Source: an uncultured Candidatus Pelagibacter sp. (GTDB lineage Bacteria; Pseudomonadota; Alphaproteobacteria; Pelagibacterales; Pelagibacteraceae). Taken from it: 27,860 nucleotides of DNA. Location: assembly GCA_905616455.1 (NCBI GenBank), contig CAJQSW010000007.1, forward strand, positions 1-27,860, read 5' to 3'. Shown here in pieces: positions 18,971-26,454 of the stretch; position 1 is the first letter of the stretch, and each line of letters opens with the position of its first letter. Made by a program: the position numbers and the translations under genes. The notes beneath the pieces are model-generated. The model worked only from the letters and a program-made list of their open reading frames with translations, did no database searches and was not told the DNA's origin.

Positions 18971-20242
18971 CTATACAGCCAATTTATAAGCAAAATTTTT
19001 GCCTAAGTTTTCTTTTAGATCATTATTAAATCTAGCCGCTTCAGCACCATCAATTATTCTATGATCGTATGATAATGAAAGTGGTAACATTGTTCTTGTT
19101 TCAAATTTTCCATTGATAAAAATTTGTTTTTTTTGTGCTTTACCCACTCCTAGTATAGCAACTTCTGGATAATTTATTATCGGTGTAAAAAATGAACCTC
19201 CAATTCCTCCAAGACTTGTAATGGTCATAGATCCTCCAAAGAATTCCTTCTTATCTATCTTTAGGTTTCTACATTGATCACTTACTGTTTTCAATTCATT
19301 GCTAATATACGAAATACTTTTATTGTCAGCATTTCTTATTTTTGGCACCATCAAGCCATGTGGCGTGTCGACTGCAATTCCAACATGAAAATACTTTTTC
19401 ATTGTTATCTTTCCATTTTCAATATCATCTATTGAAGAGTTAAAACTAGGAAACTTTTTTAAAGACGCAACTAAAGCTTTAACAATAAAAGCTAATGGAG
19501 TAATTTTTTTTCTTTCACCTGTATACATATCAGTAAGTGAAGTTCTAAAATCTTCCATTTCAGTTATATCTGCTTCATCATGATTTGTTACATGGGGTAT
19601 TGTAGTCCAAGAATTAACTAGATACGTAGAGGCTAATTTTTTAACTCTAGGCATATCTTTAACTTCAACTTCACCAAAATCAGAATGAGAAAATTCACTA
19701 ACAATTTTTTTTGATTGAACTTCAGTTTTATCTGAAGTTTTATTAATTTTAGAGGATATAAAATTCTTTACATCATCTTCTACAACTCTTCCTTGTCTTT
19801 CACTGCCAACTATCTCATTAATATTAACCCCAAGCTCTCGAGCAAATTTACGTACTTTTGGGCTTGCAGATGAAGCTTCTGAATTGTCTTTTTTTATCAA
19901 ATTTTGTGTTTGTTTAGTTTTTACAATCTCTTCTACTTGATCTTGATTTGCGACCAGTTCTGCTTCTTTAATAGTTTTTTGTTCTATACTCTTTTTTTCT
20001 TCTCCAGATTGTTCTACAATTAATATTAAATCACCTTCTGAAACCCTATCTCCCACTTTAATTTTAACAGACTTAACCTTTCCATCAAAAGAAGCTGGTA
20101 TTTCAACACTAGATTTGTCACTCTCAATTGTAATAAGTGGATCATTTTTTGAGACTGATTGGCCATTTGAAACTAATACCTCAATTACCTCAACTTCTTT
20201 AAATTCCCCAATATTTGGAACCTTTATCTCTTGATTTGGCAT
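18971..20242 (-). CDS. aceF: Pyruvate dehydrogenase E2, dihydrolipoyl acetyltransferase
   Basis: AceF is the E2 core of the pyruvate dehydrogenase complex, taking the acetyl group from E1 via a lipoyl arm and passing it to CoA. The 423-residue form has one lipoyl domain (1-78) with the lipoylated lysine K43 in ESDKSSVEI. A flexible acidic/lysine linker follows, then a peripheral subunit-binding domain (about 126-162, SPKVRKFARELGV, GRVVEDDV), and a catalytic domain (about 185-423) with H394 and D398 in DHRIIDG. I place the start at the ATG at 20242, one base after the aceE TAA. An upstream in-frame ATG at 20278 lies inside aceE and would add 12 residues foreign to the family. Only one lipoyl domain is present, while E. 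coli AceF has three; the neighbouring AceE carries another. Confidence 0.96.
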   Translation of the reverse strand: MPNQEIKVPNIGEFKEVEVIEVLVSNGQSVSKNDPLITIESDKSSVEIPASFDGKVKSVKIKVGDRVSEGDLILIVEQSGEEKKSIEQKTIKEAELVANQDQVEEIVKTKQTQNLIKKDNSEASSASPKVRKFARELGVNINEIVGSERQGRVVEDDVKNFISSKINKTSDKTEVQSKKIVSEFSHSDFGEVEVKDMPRVKKLASTYLVNSWTTIPHVTNHDEADITEMEDFRTSLTDMYTGERKKITPLAFIVKALVASLKKFPSFNSSIDDIENGKITMKKYFHVGIAVDTPHGLMVPKIRNADNKSISYISNELKTVSDQCRNLKIDKKEFFGGSMTITSLGGIGGSFFTPIINYPEVAILGVGKAQKKQIFINGKFETRTMLPLSLSYDHRIIDGAEAARFNNDLKENLGKNFAYKLAV

Positions 20243-20243
20243 C

Positions 20244-23200
20244 TTATAGTTTCGTGGGCATTGGTTTGTTGCCATCAATATTATACTTCTTTATGGCTTC
20301 TTTTGCATGTTTTGATGCTATTAGCTGTTCTTTTGCTAATATACTTAATCCATAAGCAACAATATGCTCTTTATCAACTTCAAAAAATCTTCTCAGGTTT
20401 TTTCTAGTATCACTTCTTCCATAACCGTCTGTTCCTAAAGAATAAAAACTTTTATCGGTATAAGGTCTAATTTGGTCAGAATTCATTCTCATGTAATCTG
20501 AAGCAGCCAAAATTGGTCCTTCTGTTTTTCCTAAACACTGTTCTACATATGAGACTTTTTGGTCTTTATCTGGATTTAAAAGATTATATCTTTCAACTTC
20601 CATACCATCTTTTCTCAATTCATTAAAACTAGTAACACTCCAAATTTCACTATCTATTTGGTATTCATTTTGAAGAATTTCAGCAGCTGCCATCATCTCT
20701 CTCAATATTGTACCCGAGCCTAAAAGTTGAATTTTAGTTTTTTTATATCTATTAAATTCTTTAACTTTATACATTCCTTTAAGAATTCCTTCTTCACAAT
20801 TTTTATTTTTTGGCATACTTGGATGTGAATAATTTTCATTCATAGTGGTAATATAATAAAAAACGTTCTCATTTTTTTCATGCATTCTTCTCAAGCCTTC
20901 TCTGAAAATTACAGCAAGCTCGTAATGAAATGTTGGATCATATGAAATACAATTTGGAATTGTCGATGCAATTAAATGACTATGACCATCTTGATGTTGT
21001 AATCCTTCTCCTGCTAAAGTAGTTCTTCCAGCAGTTGCTCCAATTAAAAAACCTCTAGCCTGACTATCTCCACCTGCCCATGCCAGGTCACCTATTCTTT
21101 GAAAACCAAACATGGAATAAAAAATATAAATTGGTATCATTTCAATATCATGATTAGTGTAAGAGGTCGCAGCAGCAATCCATGATGACATTGCTCCAGC
21201 CTCATTAATTCCTTCTTCTAGAACCTGTCCAGTTTTCTCTTCTCTGTAAGAACTTAACTGAGCAGAATCTTCTGGTTCATACTTTTGACCTTCGTGTGCA
21301 TATATCCCTATTTTTTGAAAAAATCCTTCCATACCAAAAGTTCTTGCTTCATCAGGAATAATTGGAACTAATCTGGGTGAAATATTTTTGTCTCTTAATA
21401 AATTTGTAAACATTCTAACTAATGCCATGGTTGTAGACATTTCTTTTTCACCCGTTGATACTTTCATAAAATCAAAAATATCTTTTGCTGGTGCTTTAAT
21501 AGGCTTTGAATATGTTGTTCTTTCAGGTAAGAAACCGCCAAGGCTCATTCTCTTTTCTTTAATATATTTAATCTCTAATGATTTTTCATCAGGCTTAAAA
21601 TACTCAACATTTTTTACTTGTTCATCTGTTAATGGGACATCAAAACGATCTCTGTAGTACATTAAATCATCAACATCTAATTTTTTAGTTTGGTGGGTGG
21701 TATTAACACTTTCTCCGGTCTTACCCATTCCATATCCCTTAATAGTTTTTGCAATTATAACTGTTGGGCTACCTTGGTTTTTTGATGCCTGGTCGTATGC
21801 TGCATAAACTTTATGAGGGTCGTGACCACCTCTATTTAATCTCCAAATATCTTTATCTGATAGACTGGAAACTAACTTTTGTGTCTCTGGATATTTTCCA
21901 AAAAATCGATTTCTAACATAAGCACCATCTCTAGCTTTCATTGCTTGGTATTCACCATCTACAGTTTCATTCATAGCTTTAACCAAATGACCTGTTTTGT
22001 CATTAGCAATCAAAGAATCCCAATAAGACCCCCAAATTACTTTAATTACATTCCAGCCAGCTCCTCTAAAGCTTCCTTCTAATTCTTGAATAATTTTTCC
22101 ATTACCTCTTACAGGTCCATCTAACCTTTGAAGGTTACAGTTTACGACAAATATTAAGTTGTCTAACTTTTCTCTAGCAGCTAATCCTATTGCACCTAAA
22201 GACTCCGGTTCATCCATCTCTCCATCACCAAGAAATGCCCAGACCTTTCTACCTTCATCTTTAATTAATCCTCTATTGATTAAATACTTCATGTATCTCG
22301 CCTGGTAAATTGCAAGCATAGGTCCTAAGCCCATCGATACAGTTGGAAACTGCCAAAATTTTGGCATCAACCAAGGATGCGGATATGAAGAAAGTCCACC
22401 TGGTTTTACTTCTTGTCTAAAACTATCTAATTGTTTTTCATTTAATCTACCTTCTAGAAATGCCCTTGCATAAACACCTGGTGCACTGTGACCTTGGAAA
22501 TAAACTAGGTCACCACCAAATTTATTATTTTTGGCTCTCCAGAAATGATTCATACCTACGTCATAAAGTGTTGCTGCTGATGCAAATGTACCTATGTGAC
22601 CACCTAATTCAGGAAATTTTTTATTTGCTCTCACAACCATGGCTGCTGCATTCCATCTAATTAAAGATCTGATTCTTCTTTCAATATTCTGATCACCATT
22701 TGATTTAATTTCTGCTTCTGGTGGGATTGTATTGATATAAGGAGTGTGTTGAGTGTAAGGGATGTTTGCTCCTTCTCGATAAGCTTTATTAATTAATTCT
22801 TTAATCAAAAAATGAGCCCTTTGATTTCCATCTTTTTCAAAAACTGCAGACAAAGATTCTAACCAATCTTGAGTTTCTAATGGATCAATATCATTATCAT
22901 TTGTAACCTGAATAATTATTTGTTTTTTTTCTTCAACTGGATTTTGCTGAGTAATTTTTTCTTTTTTTTCATTCTTTAAAACTGTTTCTGCTTGTTTAAT
23001 AATGCTTTCTGTGTCTTTGGGAATTATCTCTTCTAAAGGACTTTTTTTTGAAGACTCAATACTTAATAGCAAATCTCCCTTGGAAACTTTATCACCCACT
23101 TTAACATTTACAGATTCTATTTTCCCTGAAATTGTTGATGGAATTTCGACACTAGATTTGTCACTTTCAATAGTAACAACAGGGTCATTTAATTCAATTT

Positions 23201-23282
23201 GATCACCTGACTTTATTAAAAGTTCAATAACTTCAACTTTTTCAAATTCACCAATATCTGGAACAAGTAATTTTTCGCTCAT
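20244..23282 (-). CDS. aceE: Pyruvate dehydrogenase E1 (homodimeric) with fused N-terminal lipoyl domain
   Basis: This thiamine-diphosphate E1 decarboxylates pyruvate and reductively acetylates lipoyl groups. It is 1012 residues, about 125 longer than E. coli AceE (887). Residues 1-78 are a complete lipoyl domain with K42 in ESDKSSVEIPS. Residues 79-127 are a charged lysine/glutamate linker. From about 130 (DIDPLETQDWLE) the protein matches homodimeric E1, including the ThDP/Mg motif GDGEMDEPES from 352, NCNLQRLDGPV, ADEARTFGMEG-like PDEARTFGMEG, and GEGLQHQDGHSH. The frame is unbroken and no Met codon occurs between residue 1 and the E1 body, so the fusion is not a start-site error. It is followed at 1 bp by aceF. 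No E3 (lpd) gene is in the window. Confidence 0.97.
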   Translation of the reverse strand: MSEKLLVPDIGEFEKVEVIELLIKSGDQIELNDPVVTIESDKSSVEIPSTISGKIESVNVKVGDKVSKGDLLLSIESSKKSPLEEIIPKDTESIIKQAETVLKNEKKEKITQQNPVEEKKQIIIQVTNDNDIDPLETQDWLESLSAVFEKDGNQRAHFLIKELINKAYREGANIPYTQHTPYINTIPPEAEIKSNGDQNIERRIRSLIRWNAAAMVVRANKKFPELGGHIGTFASAATLYDVGMNHFWRAKNNKFGGDLVYFQGHSAPGVYARAFLEGRLNEKQLDSFRQEVKPGGLSSYPHPWLMPKFWQFPTVSMGLGPMLAIYQARYMKYLINRGLIKDEGRKVWAFLGDGEMDEPESLGAIGLAAREKLDNLIFVVNCNLQRLDGPVRGNGKIIQELEGSFRGAGWNVIKVIWGSYWDSLIANDKTGHLVKAMNETVDGEYQAMKARDGAYVRNRFFGKYPETQKLVSSLSDKDIWRLNRGGHDPHKVYAAYDQASKNQGSPTVIIAKTIKGYGMGKTGESVNTTHQTKKLDVDDLMYYRDRFDVPLTDEQVKNVEYFKPDEKSLEIKYIKEKRMSLGGFLPERTTYSKPIKAPAKDIFDFMKVSTGEKEMSTTMALVRMFTNLLRDKNISPRLVPIIPDEARTFGMEGFFQKIGIYAHEGQKYEPEDSAQLSSYREEKTGQVLEEGINEAGAMSSWIAAATSYTNHDIEMIPIYIFYSMFGFQRIGDLAWAGGDSQARGFLIGATAGRTTLAGEGLQHQDGHSHLIASTIPNCISYDPTFHYELAVIFREGLRRMHEKNENVFYYITTMNENYSHPSMPKNKNCEEGILKGMYKVKEFNRYKKTKIQLLGSGTILREMMAAAEILQNEYQIDSEIWSVTSFNELRKDGMEVERYNLLNPDKDQKVSYVEQCLGKTEGPILAASDYMRMNSDQIRPYTDKSFYSLGTDGYGRSDTRKNLRRFFEVDKEHIVAYGLSILAKEQLIASKHAKEAIKKYNIDGNKPMPTKL

Positions 23283-23354
23283 TATTTAAATCAATTTATA
23301 TACCTAAAAAAAAGTATATCTCTTATTATTTTGACACATTTAGTCTTTTGATCA

Positions 23355-23382
23355 TTGCTAATAAAACATAATATTTTATAAG
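23355..23382 (+). promoter_or_regulatory. Candidate promoter for tRNA-Arg
   Basis: On the plus strand TTGCTA (23355-23360), 16 bases and TATAAG (23377-23382) form a possible -35/-10 pair. They would start transcription about 40 bases before the tRNA. It overlaps the candidate aceE promoter on the other strand, so the two could interfere. Support is weak: the -35 is 4/6 and the region is AT-rich. Confidence 0.25.
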
Positions 23383-23396
23383 TTAAATTACATCAA
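23368..23396 (-). promoter_or_regulatory. Candidate sigma-70-type promoter for aceE
   Basis: On the minus strand a -35 hexamer TTGATG (23396-23391) is followed by exactly 17 bases and a -10 hexamer TATTAT (23373-23368). Transcription would begin near 23361, leaving a leader of roughly 78 bases before the aceE ATG at 23282. The match is 4/6 and 5/6 to consensus with optimal spacing. In DNA this AT-rich, chance matches are common, so this is a candidate only. Confidence 0.42.
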
Positions 23397-23430
23397 AAAG
23401 TTTGATATGTTGGGTAAATTATTTAATTAA

Positions 23431-23507
23431 GGACCGCTGGCCAAATTGGATAAGGCGCTCGGCTACGAACCGGGAGATTCCAGATTCGAGTTCTGGGCGG
23501 TCCACCA
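23431..23507 (+). tRNA. tRNA-Arg (anticodon ACG)
   Basis: A complete cloverleaf is readable. The acceptor stem GGACCGC pairs with GCGGTCC, the D arm is GCC...GGC, and the anticodon stem CTCGG/CCGGG encloses CTACGAA with anticodon ACG. A 5-base variable loop and the T arm CCAGA-TTCGAGT-TCTGG follow. The discriminator is A and the CCA end is encoded (23505-23507). ACG is normally deaminated to ICG by TadA to read CGU, CGC and CGA. The gene is divergent from aceE and lies 17 bp before a small open frame. Confidence 0.97.
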
Positions 23508-23524
23508 AAAAAAAGGTATATAGA

Positions 23525-23623
23525 ATGTTAGATTGGCTACTAAAATCATCACTAGAAAAATCAGTTATATATTTTTTTATAATTGTTTTTATAATTTTAT
23601 TAATTTTAACTTTTGTATTATAA
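23525..23623 (+). CDS. Possible 32-residue single-pass membrane peptide
   Basis: A 32-codon frame begins MLDWLLKSSLEKS and continues into an unbroken hydrophobic stretch (VIYFFIIVFIILL and on) to a TAA. This would be one membrane-spanning segment with a short cytoplasmic N-terminus. An AAGGT sequence ends 8 bases before the ATG. The frame sits between tRNA-Arg (17 bp upstream) and the thioesterase ATG (6 bp downstream), filling a gap that would otherwise be 122 bp in a genome with few gaps. I do not recognise a family. AT-rich DNA readily encodes F/I/L-rich frames by chance, so this is tentative. A longer in-frame reading would run through the tRNA and is not credible. Confidence 0.4.
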   Translation: MLDWLLKSSLEKSVIYFFIIVFIILLILTFVL

Positions 23624-23629
23624 AAAACT

Positions 23630-24055
23630 ATGAGTAATGAATTTGAACAAATAAGCATTAAGCCTGGTTTTATGAAGCACAATGGTGGTATTTTATTTAA
23701 AACTATTTCTGAAACAGAATATGAATTTAAAACTATAATTAATGCAAACCATTTAAATGCAGCAGGAATAACTCATGGTGGTTATTTGTCAGCTTTAATT
23801 GATGCGGGAGCAGGAACAGCTGCTCATAGAGCCTCAGGAAATGCGCCATGTGTAACTATTTCACTGGATTTAAAATTTATTGGTGCGTCTAAAGTGGGTG
23901 ATGAAGTTACTGGTTTTACAAAAATTCTTAAAAAAACTAACACACTGGTATTTTTATTTTGTGAGCTGAAATGTAATGATAAAATTATAACCTCTGCATC
24001 AGGTATATGGAAAATATTAAAAATAAAACCTTCCAATCTGGGTCCTGGTGGATAA
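23630..24055 (+). CDS. PaaI-like hotdog-fold thioesterase
   Basis: This is a small acyl-CoA thioesterase of the hotdog fold, PaaI/4HBT-like. It probably hydrolyses an aromatic or short/medium acyl-CoA in the cytoplasm, acting as an oligomer. The 141-residue protein carries the family core HLNAAGITHGGYLSALIDAG, with N43, the H49-G50-G51 turn and D58 on the central helix, followed by the paired strands VTISLDLKFIGASKVGDEV. The start at 23630 follows the small membrane frame by 6 bp. The stop TAA abuts the stop of the convergent TRAP permease gene with no spacer. The substrate is not evident from context. Confidence 0.92.
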   Translation: MSNEFEQISIKPGFMKHNGGILFKTISETEYEFKTIINANHLNAAGITHGGYLSALIDAGAGTAAHRASGNAPCVTISLDLKFIGASKVGDEVTGFTKILKKTNTLVFLFCELKCNDKIITSASGIWKILKIKPSNLGPGG

Positions 24056-26377
24056 TTATTCTTTTCGTCTAGAGTTTAAATAGCCAAATATAATTAGTAA
24101 TAAAATTGCTATTGGGTAAATTATTCCTTTATTTGGTCTATCTGCATTTTCTAATTTAAATTCACTTATATAATCACCAGTTTCAAACCCACTTTTTTTG
24201 GCTTCGCTATTCCACTGCAGGATATCCACAATAACTCTGCCATCTTCTCTGATTAAACTAATTCCATATTGTTCTAAACTATACTCTGAGTCAAAAGTAT
24301 TTTTATTAATTATAAATAACTTATATCTCTCACCATAATTACTTGGACGTGTTACTTTAAATCTAGCTTCCTTATTAGGATCTAGCTTCATTGAATGAAT
24401 TTTATTAATATTCATATAATTGTATTTTGGGTAAAATTTATTTAGAACAAATTCTGGTGCTAATAGTGAAATAGAAATTAATAAAAATATTATTATCTCA
24501 TACCATCTTAATCTATTTATAAACCAAGCTTGGGTCGCAGAAGTAAAGACCAATATTCCTATTAAAGATGTAGCAATTACTAGCAGTCCATGCCAAACAT
24601 TTTCAATTCCTATTAGCAATAATTCATGATTAAATAAAAACACGATGGGTAAAATACCTGTTCTTAAACTGTACCAAAAAGCTTGCAGACCAGTTTTAAG
24701 AGGGTCGCCTCCTGAAATAGCAGCAGCAGCATATGATGCAAGACCAACTGGAGGAGTGACATCAGCCATTAAACCAAAATAAAAAACAAATAAATGAACT
24801 GCTATAAGGGGAAATACAAACCCAGATGCATTCCCAACATCAACCAATACTGTTGCCATTAAAGAAGCTACCACAACGTAATTTGCAGTGGTTGGAAGGC
24901 CCATACCAAGTATTAGACATAAAATTATTGTTAGAAATAGTAGAATAACAACATTATCTTTTGCAATAAATTCTATAACTATAATTAAATTTGTACTTAA
25001 CCCTGTTGAACCGACGGCTCCAACTATTATGCCAGCTGTTGCTATTGCTATTCCAACACCAACCATATTTAAGGCACCTTTTTCAAAACCAACTATAGTT
25101 TGATTGAACCAAGTTTTTATTGCTACTTTAAAATCTGAATTTTTAAATAATATATAACCAAGATTTACAATTATTAATGCAATCGTTGCAAAAAATATTG
25201 AGTATGAGGCAGTAAACCTTAAATAAACCAGCATATATACCAATACAAAAATAGGTATTAAAAAATGTAATCCCGATAAAAATGTTTTCTTTAAATTTGG
25301 AATATCCGCATCGTCCATTCCTTTTAAATTTAATTTTAACGCTTCAAGATGAGAAATATAAAACAATGCTACATAAGAAATAATTGCTGGCAAAAATGCA
25401 TGCTTAACCACTTCAAAATAAGTAACTCCTAAAAAACTTGCCATCACAAATGCTGCAGCTCCCATTACGGGTGGCATTAATTGTCCGTTAACTGATGATG
25501 ATACTTCTATAGCACCAGCTTTTTCTTTAGAAAAACCAGTTTTTTTCATAATTGGAATTGTAAAAGTTCCAGTCGTAACTGTGTTTGCAATTGAAGATCC
25601 TGAAATTAAACCAGTCATTCCAGACCCTAAAATTGCTGCTTTTGCAGGTCCTCCTCTCATTTTACCAACCATAGCAAAAGCTAAATCTAAAAAATATTTA
25701 CCCCCACCAGCTGTTTCTAGGAGTGCCCCAAATAAAACAAATAAAAAAATAAAATCTACAGAAACGCCTATGGGAATTCCAAATATAGCCTCTTGATCAA
25801 GCCACTGAAATCCAACTAATCTATTTAATGAAAGTCCACCATGAGAAATTATTTCCGGTGCATATCTACCAAAATATGAAAAGAGTAAAAAACAAACTGC
25901 AATAATGACTAATGGTAAACCAAACACTCTCCTTGTTGCTTCAATTAATATTAAAATTCCACAACTTCCAATAATCAATTCAACTGGTAAATTAAATTTT
26001 TCCCAAATTGTAATGGTTAAAAGAATTCCCCCTCTATCAACTAATTGGTCATAAAAAAAATAAATATATAAACAACAAAATGCAGCAATAAAACTAATTA
26101 AAATATCAAATATAGAAATTTTTTTTTTTTTAGAGATTGGATAAATTAAAAAAGCTAAAGTTAAAGCGAAACCTAAATGAATTGCTCTAGCAGGAAGTCC
26201 TTTAAACATTCCGATATCAAACATAAAAGGAAATGGAGAAGCATACCAAAGTTGGAATAATGACCAAATAATTGCAATACTTCCAACAATTTTTAAATGT
26301 AGTCCAGTAAGATTTCTAGTTGGAGATAAATCCTCACTAATCTTACTCTCTACTTTATCATCAATATTTTGATTCAT
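24056..26377 (-). CDS. TRAP transporter fused permease (DctQM type, TAXI-associated)
   Basis: This is the inner-membrane permease of a tripartite ATP-independent periplasmic transporter, with the small (Q) and large (M) subunits fused and driven by an ion gradient. The N-terminal four or so hydrophobic segments (about 25-165) are Q-like. The M part includes the TRAP hallmark GSGMTGLISGSSIANTVTTG and the VNGQLMPPVMGAAAF region, plus LGMGLPTTANYV near the second repeat. The C-terminus (about 660-773) is a soluble segment with a PDZ-like NSEAKKSGFETGDYI, resembling DUF3394, closed by one last membrane helix. I use the ATG at 26377 (773 aa); a TTG two codons upstream is less likely. It lies downstream of its TAXI receptor gene, separated by a terminator-like hairpin. 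Confidence 0.95.
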   Translation of the reverse strand: MNQNIDDKVESKISEDLSPTRNLTGLHLKIVGSIAIIWSLFQLWYASPFPFMFDIGMFKGLPARAIHLGFALTLAFLIYPISKKKKISIFDILISFIAAFCCLYIYFFYDQLVDRGGILLTITIWEKFNLPVELIIGSCGILILIEATRRVFGLPLVIIAVCFLLFSYFGRYAPEIISHGGLSLNRLVGFQWLDQEAIFGIPIGVSVDFIFLFVLFGALLETAGGGKYFLDLAFAMVGKMRGGPAKAAILGSGMTGLISGSSIANTVTTGTFTIPIMKKTGFSKEKAGAIEVSSSVNGQLMPPVMGAAAFVMASFLGVTYFEVVKHAFLPAIISYVALFYISHLEALKLNLKGMDDADIPNLKKTFLSGLHFLIPIFVLVYMLVYLRFTASYSIFFATIALIIVNLGYILFKNSDFKVAIKTWFNQTIVGFEKGALNMVGVGIAIATAGIIVGAVGSTGLSTNLIIVIEFIAKDNVVILLFLTIILCLILGMGLPTTANYVVVASLMATVLVDVGNASGFVFPLIAVHLFVFYFGLMADVTPPVGLASYAAAAISGGDPLKTGLQAFWYSLRTGILPIVFLFNHELLLIGIENVWHGLLVIATSLIGILVFTSATQAWFINRLRWYEIIIFLLISISLLAPEFVLNKFYPKYNYMNINKIHSMKLDPNKEARFKVTRPSNYGERYKLFIINKNTFDSEYSLEQYGISLIREDGRVIVDILQWNSEAKKSGFETGDYISEFKLENADRPNKGIIYPIAILLLIIFGYLNSRRKE

Positions 26378-26400
26378 ATTCAAAAAAAATACTCTATAAC

Positions 26401-26434
26401 AAAAAAAAGGCCCAATAAATATATCAGGCCTTTT
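26401..26434 (-). terminator. Intrinsic-terminator-like hairpin between TAXI receptor and permease
   Basis: On the transcript strand AAAAGGCC (26434-26427), a 14-base loop and GGCCTTTT (26412-26405) form a perfect 8-bp stem. T continues beyond the stem to position 26401, giving a run of eight T. It starts about 20 bases after the receptor stop and ends 23 bases before the permease ATG. It probably lets only part of transcription continue, giving more receptor than permease, as is usual in binding-protein-dependent uptake. The 14-base loop is longer than ideal. Confidence 0.75.
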
Positions 26435-26454
26435 AATCTAATTAAGGAGTTGGA

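Noticed and set aside
20243..20278. Longer start for aceF at the ATG at 20278
   Set aside because: It lies inside the aceE frame and adds residues (MMATNQCPRNYK) not seen in E2 enzymes; the ATG at 20242, one base after the aceE stop, gives the standard lipoyl-domain start.
23331..23364. TTGACA at 23331 as the -35 of a tRNA promoter
   Set aside because: The perfect hexamer has no -10 at 16-18 bases; the nearest TAATAA is 22 bases away.
23402..23524. N-terminal extension of the small frame through tRNA-Arg, and the antisense frame at 23419-23682
   Set aside because: Both run through a structurally complete tRNA gene and encode no recognisable protein; only the segment from the ATG at 23525 is a possible gene.
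26378..26383. TTG start for the TRAP permease
   Set aside because: An ATG two codons downstream is available and no ribosome-binding site favours the TTG.
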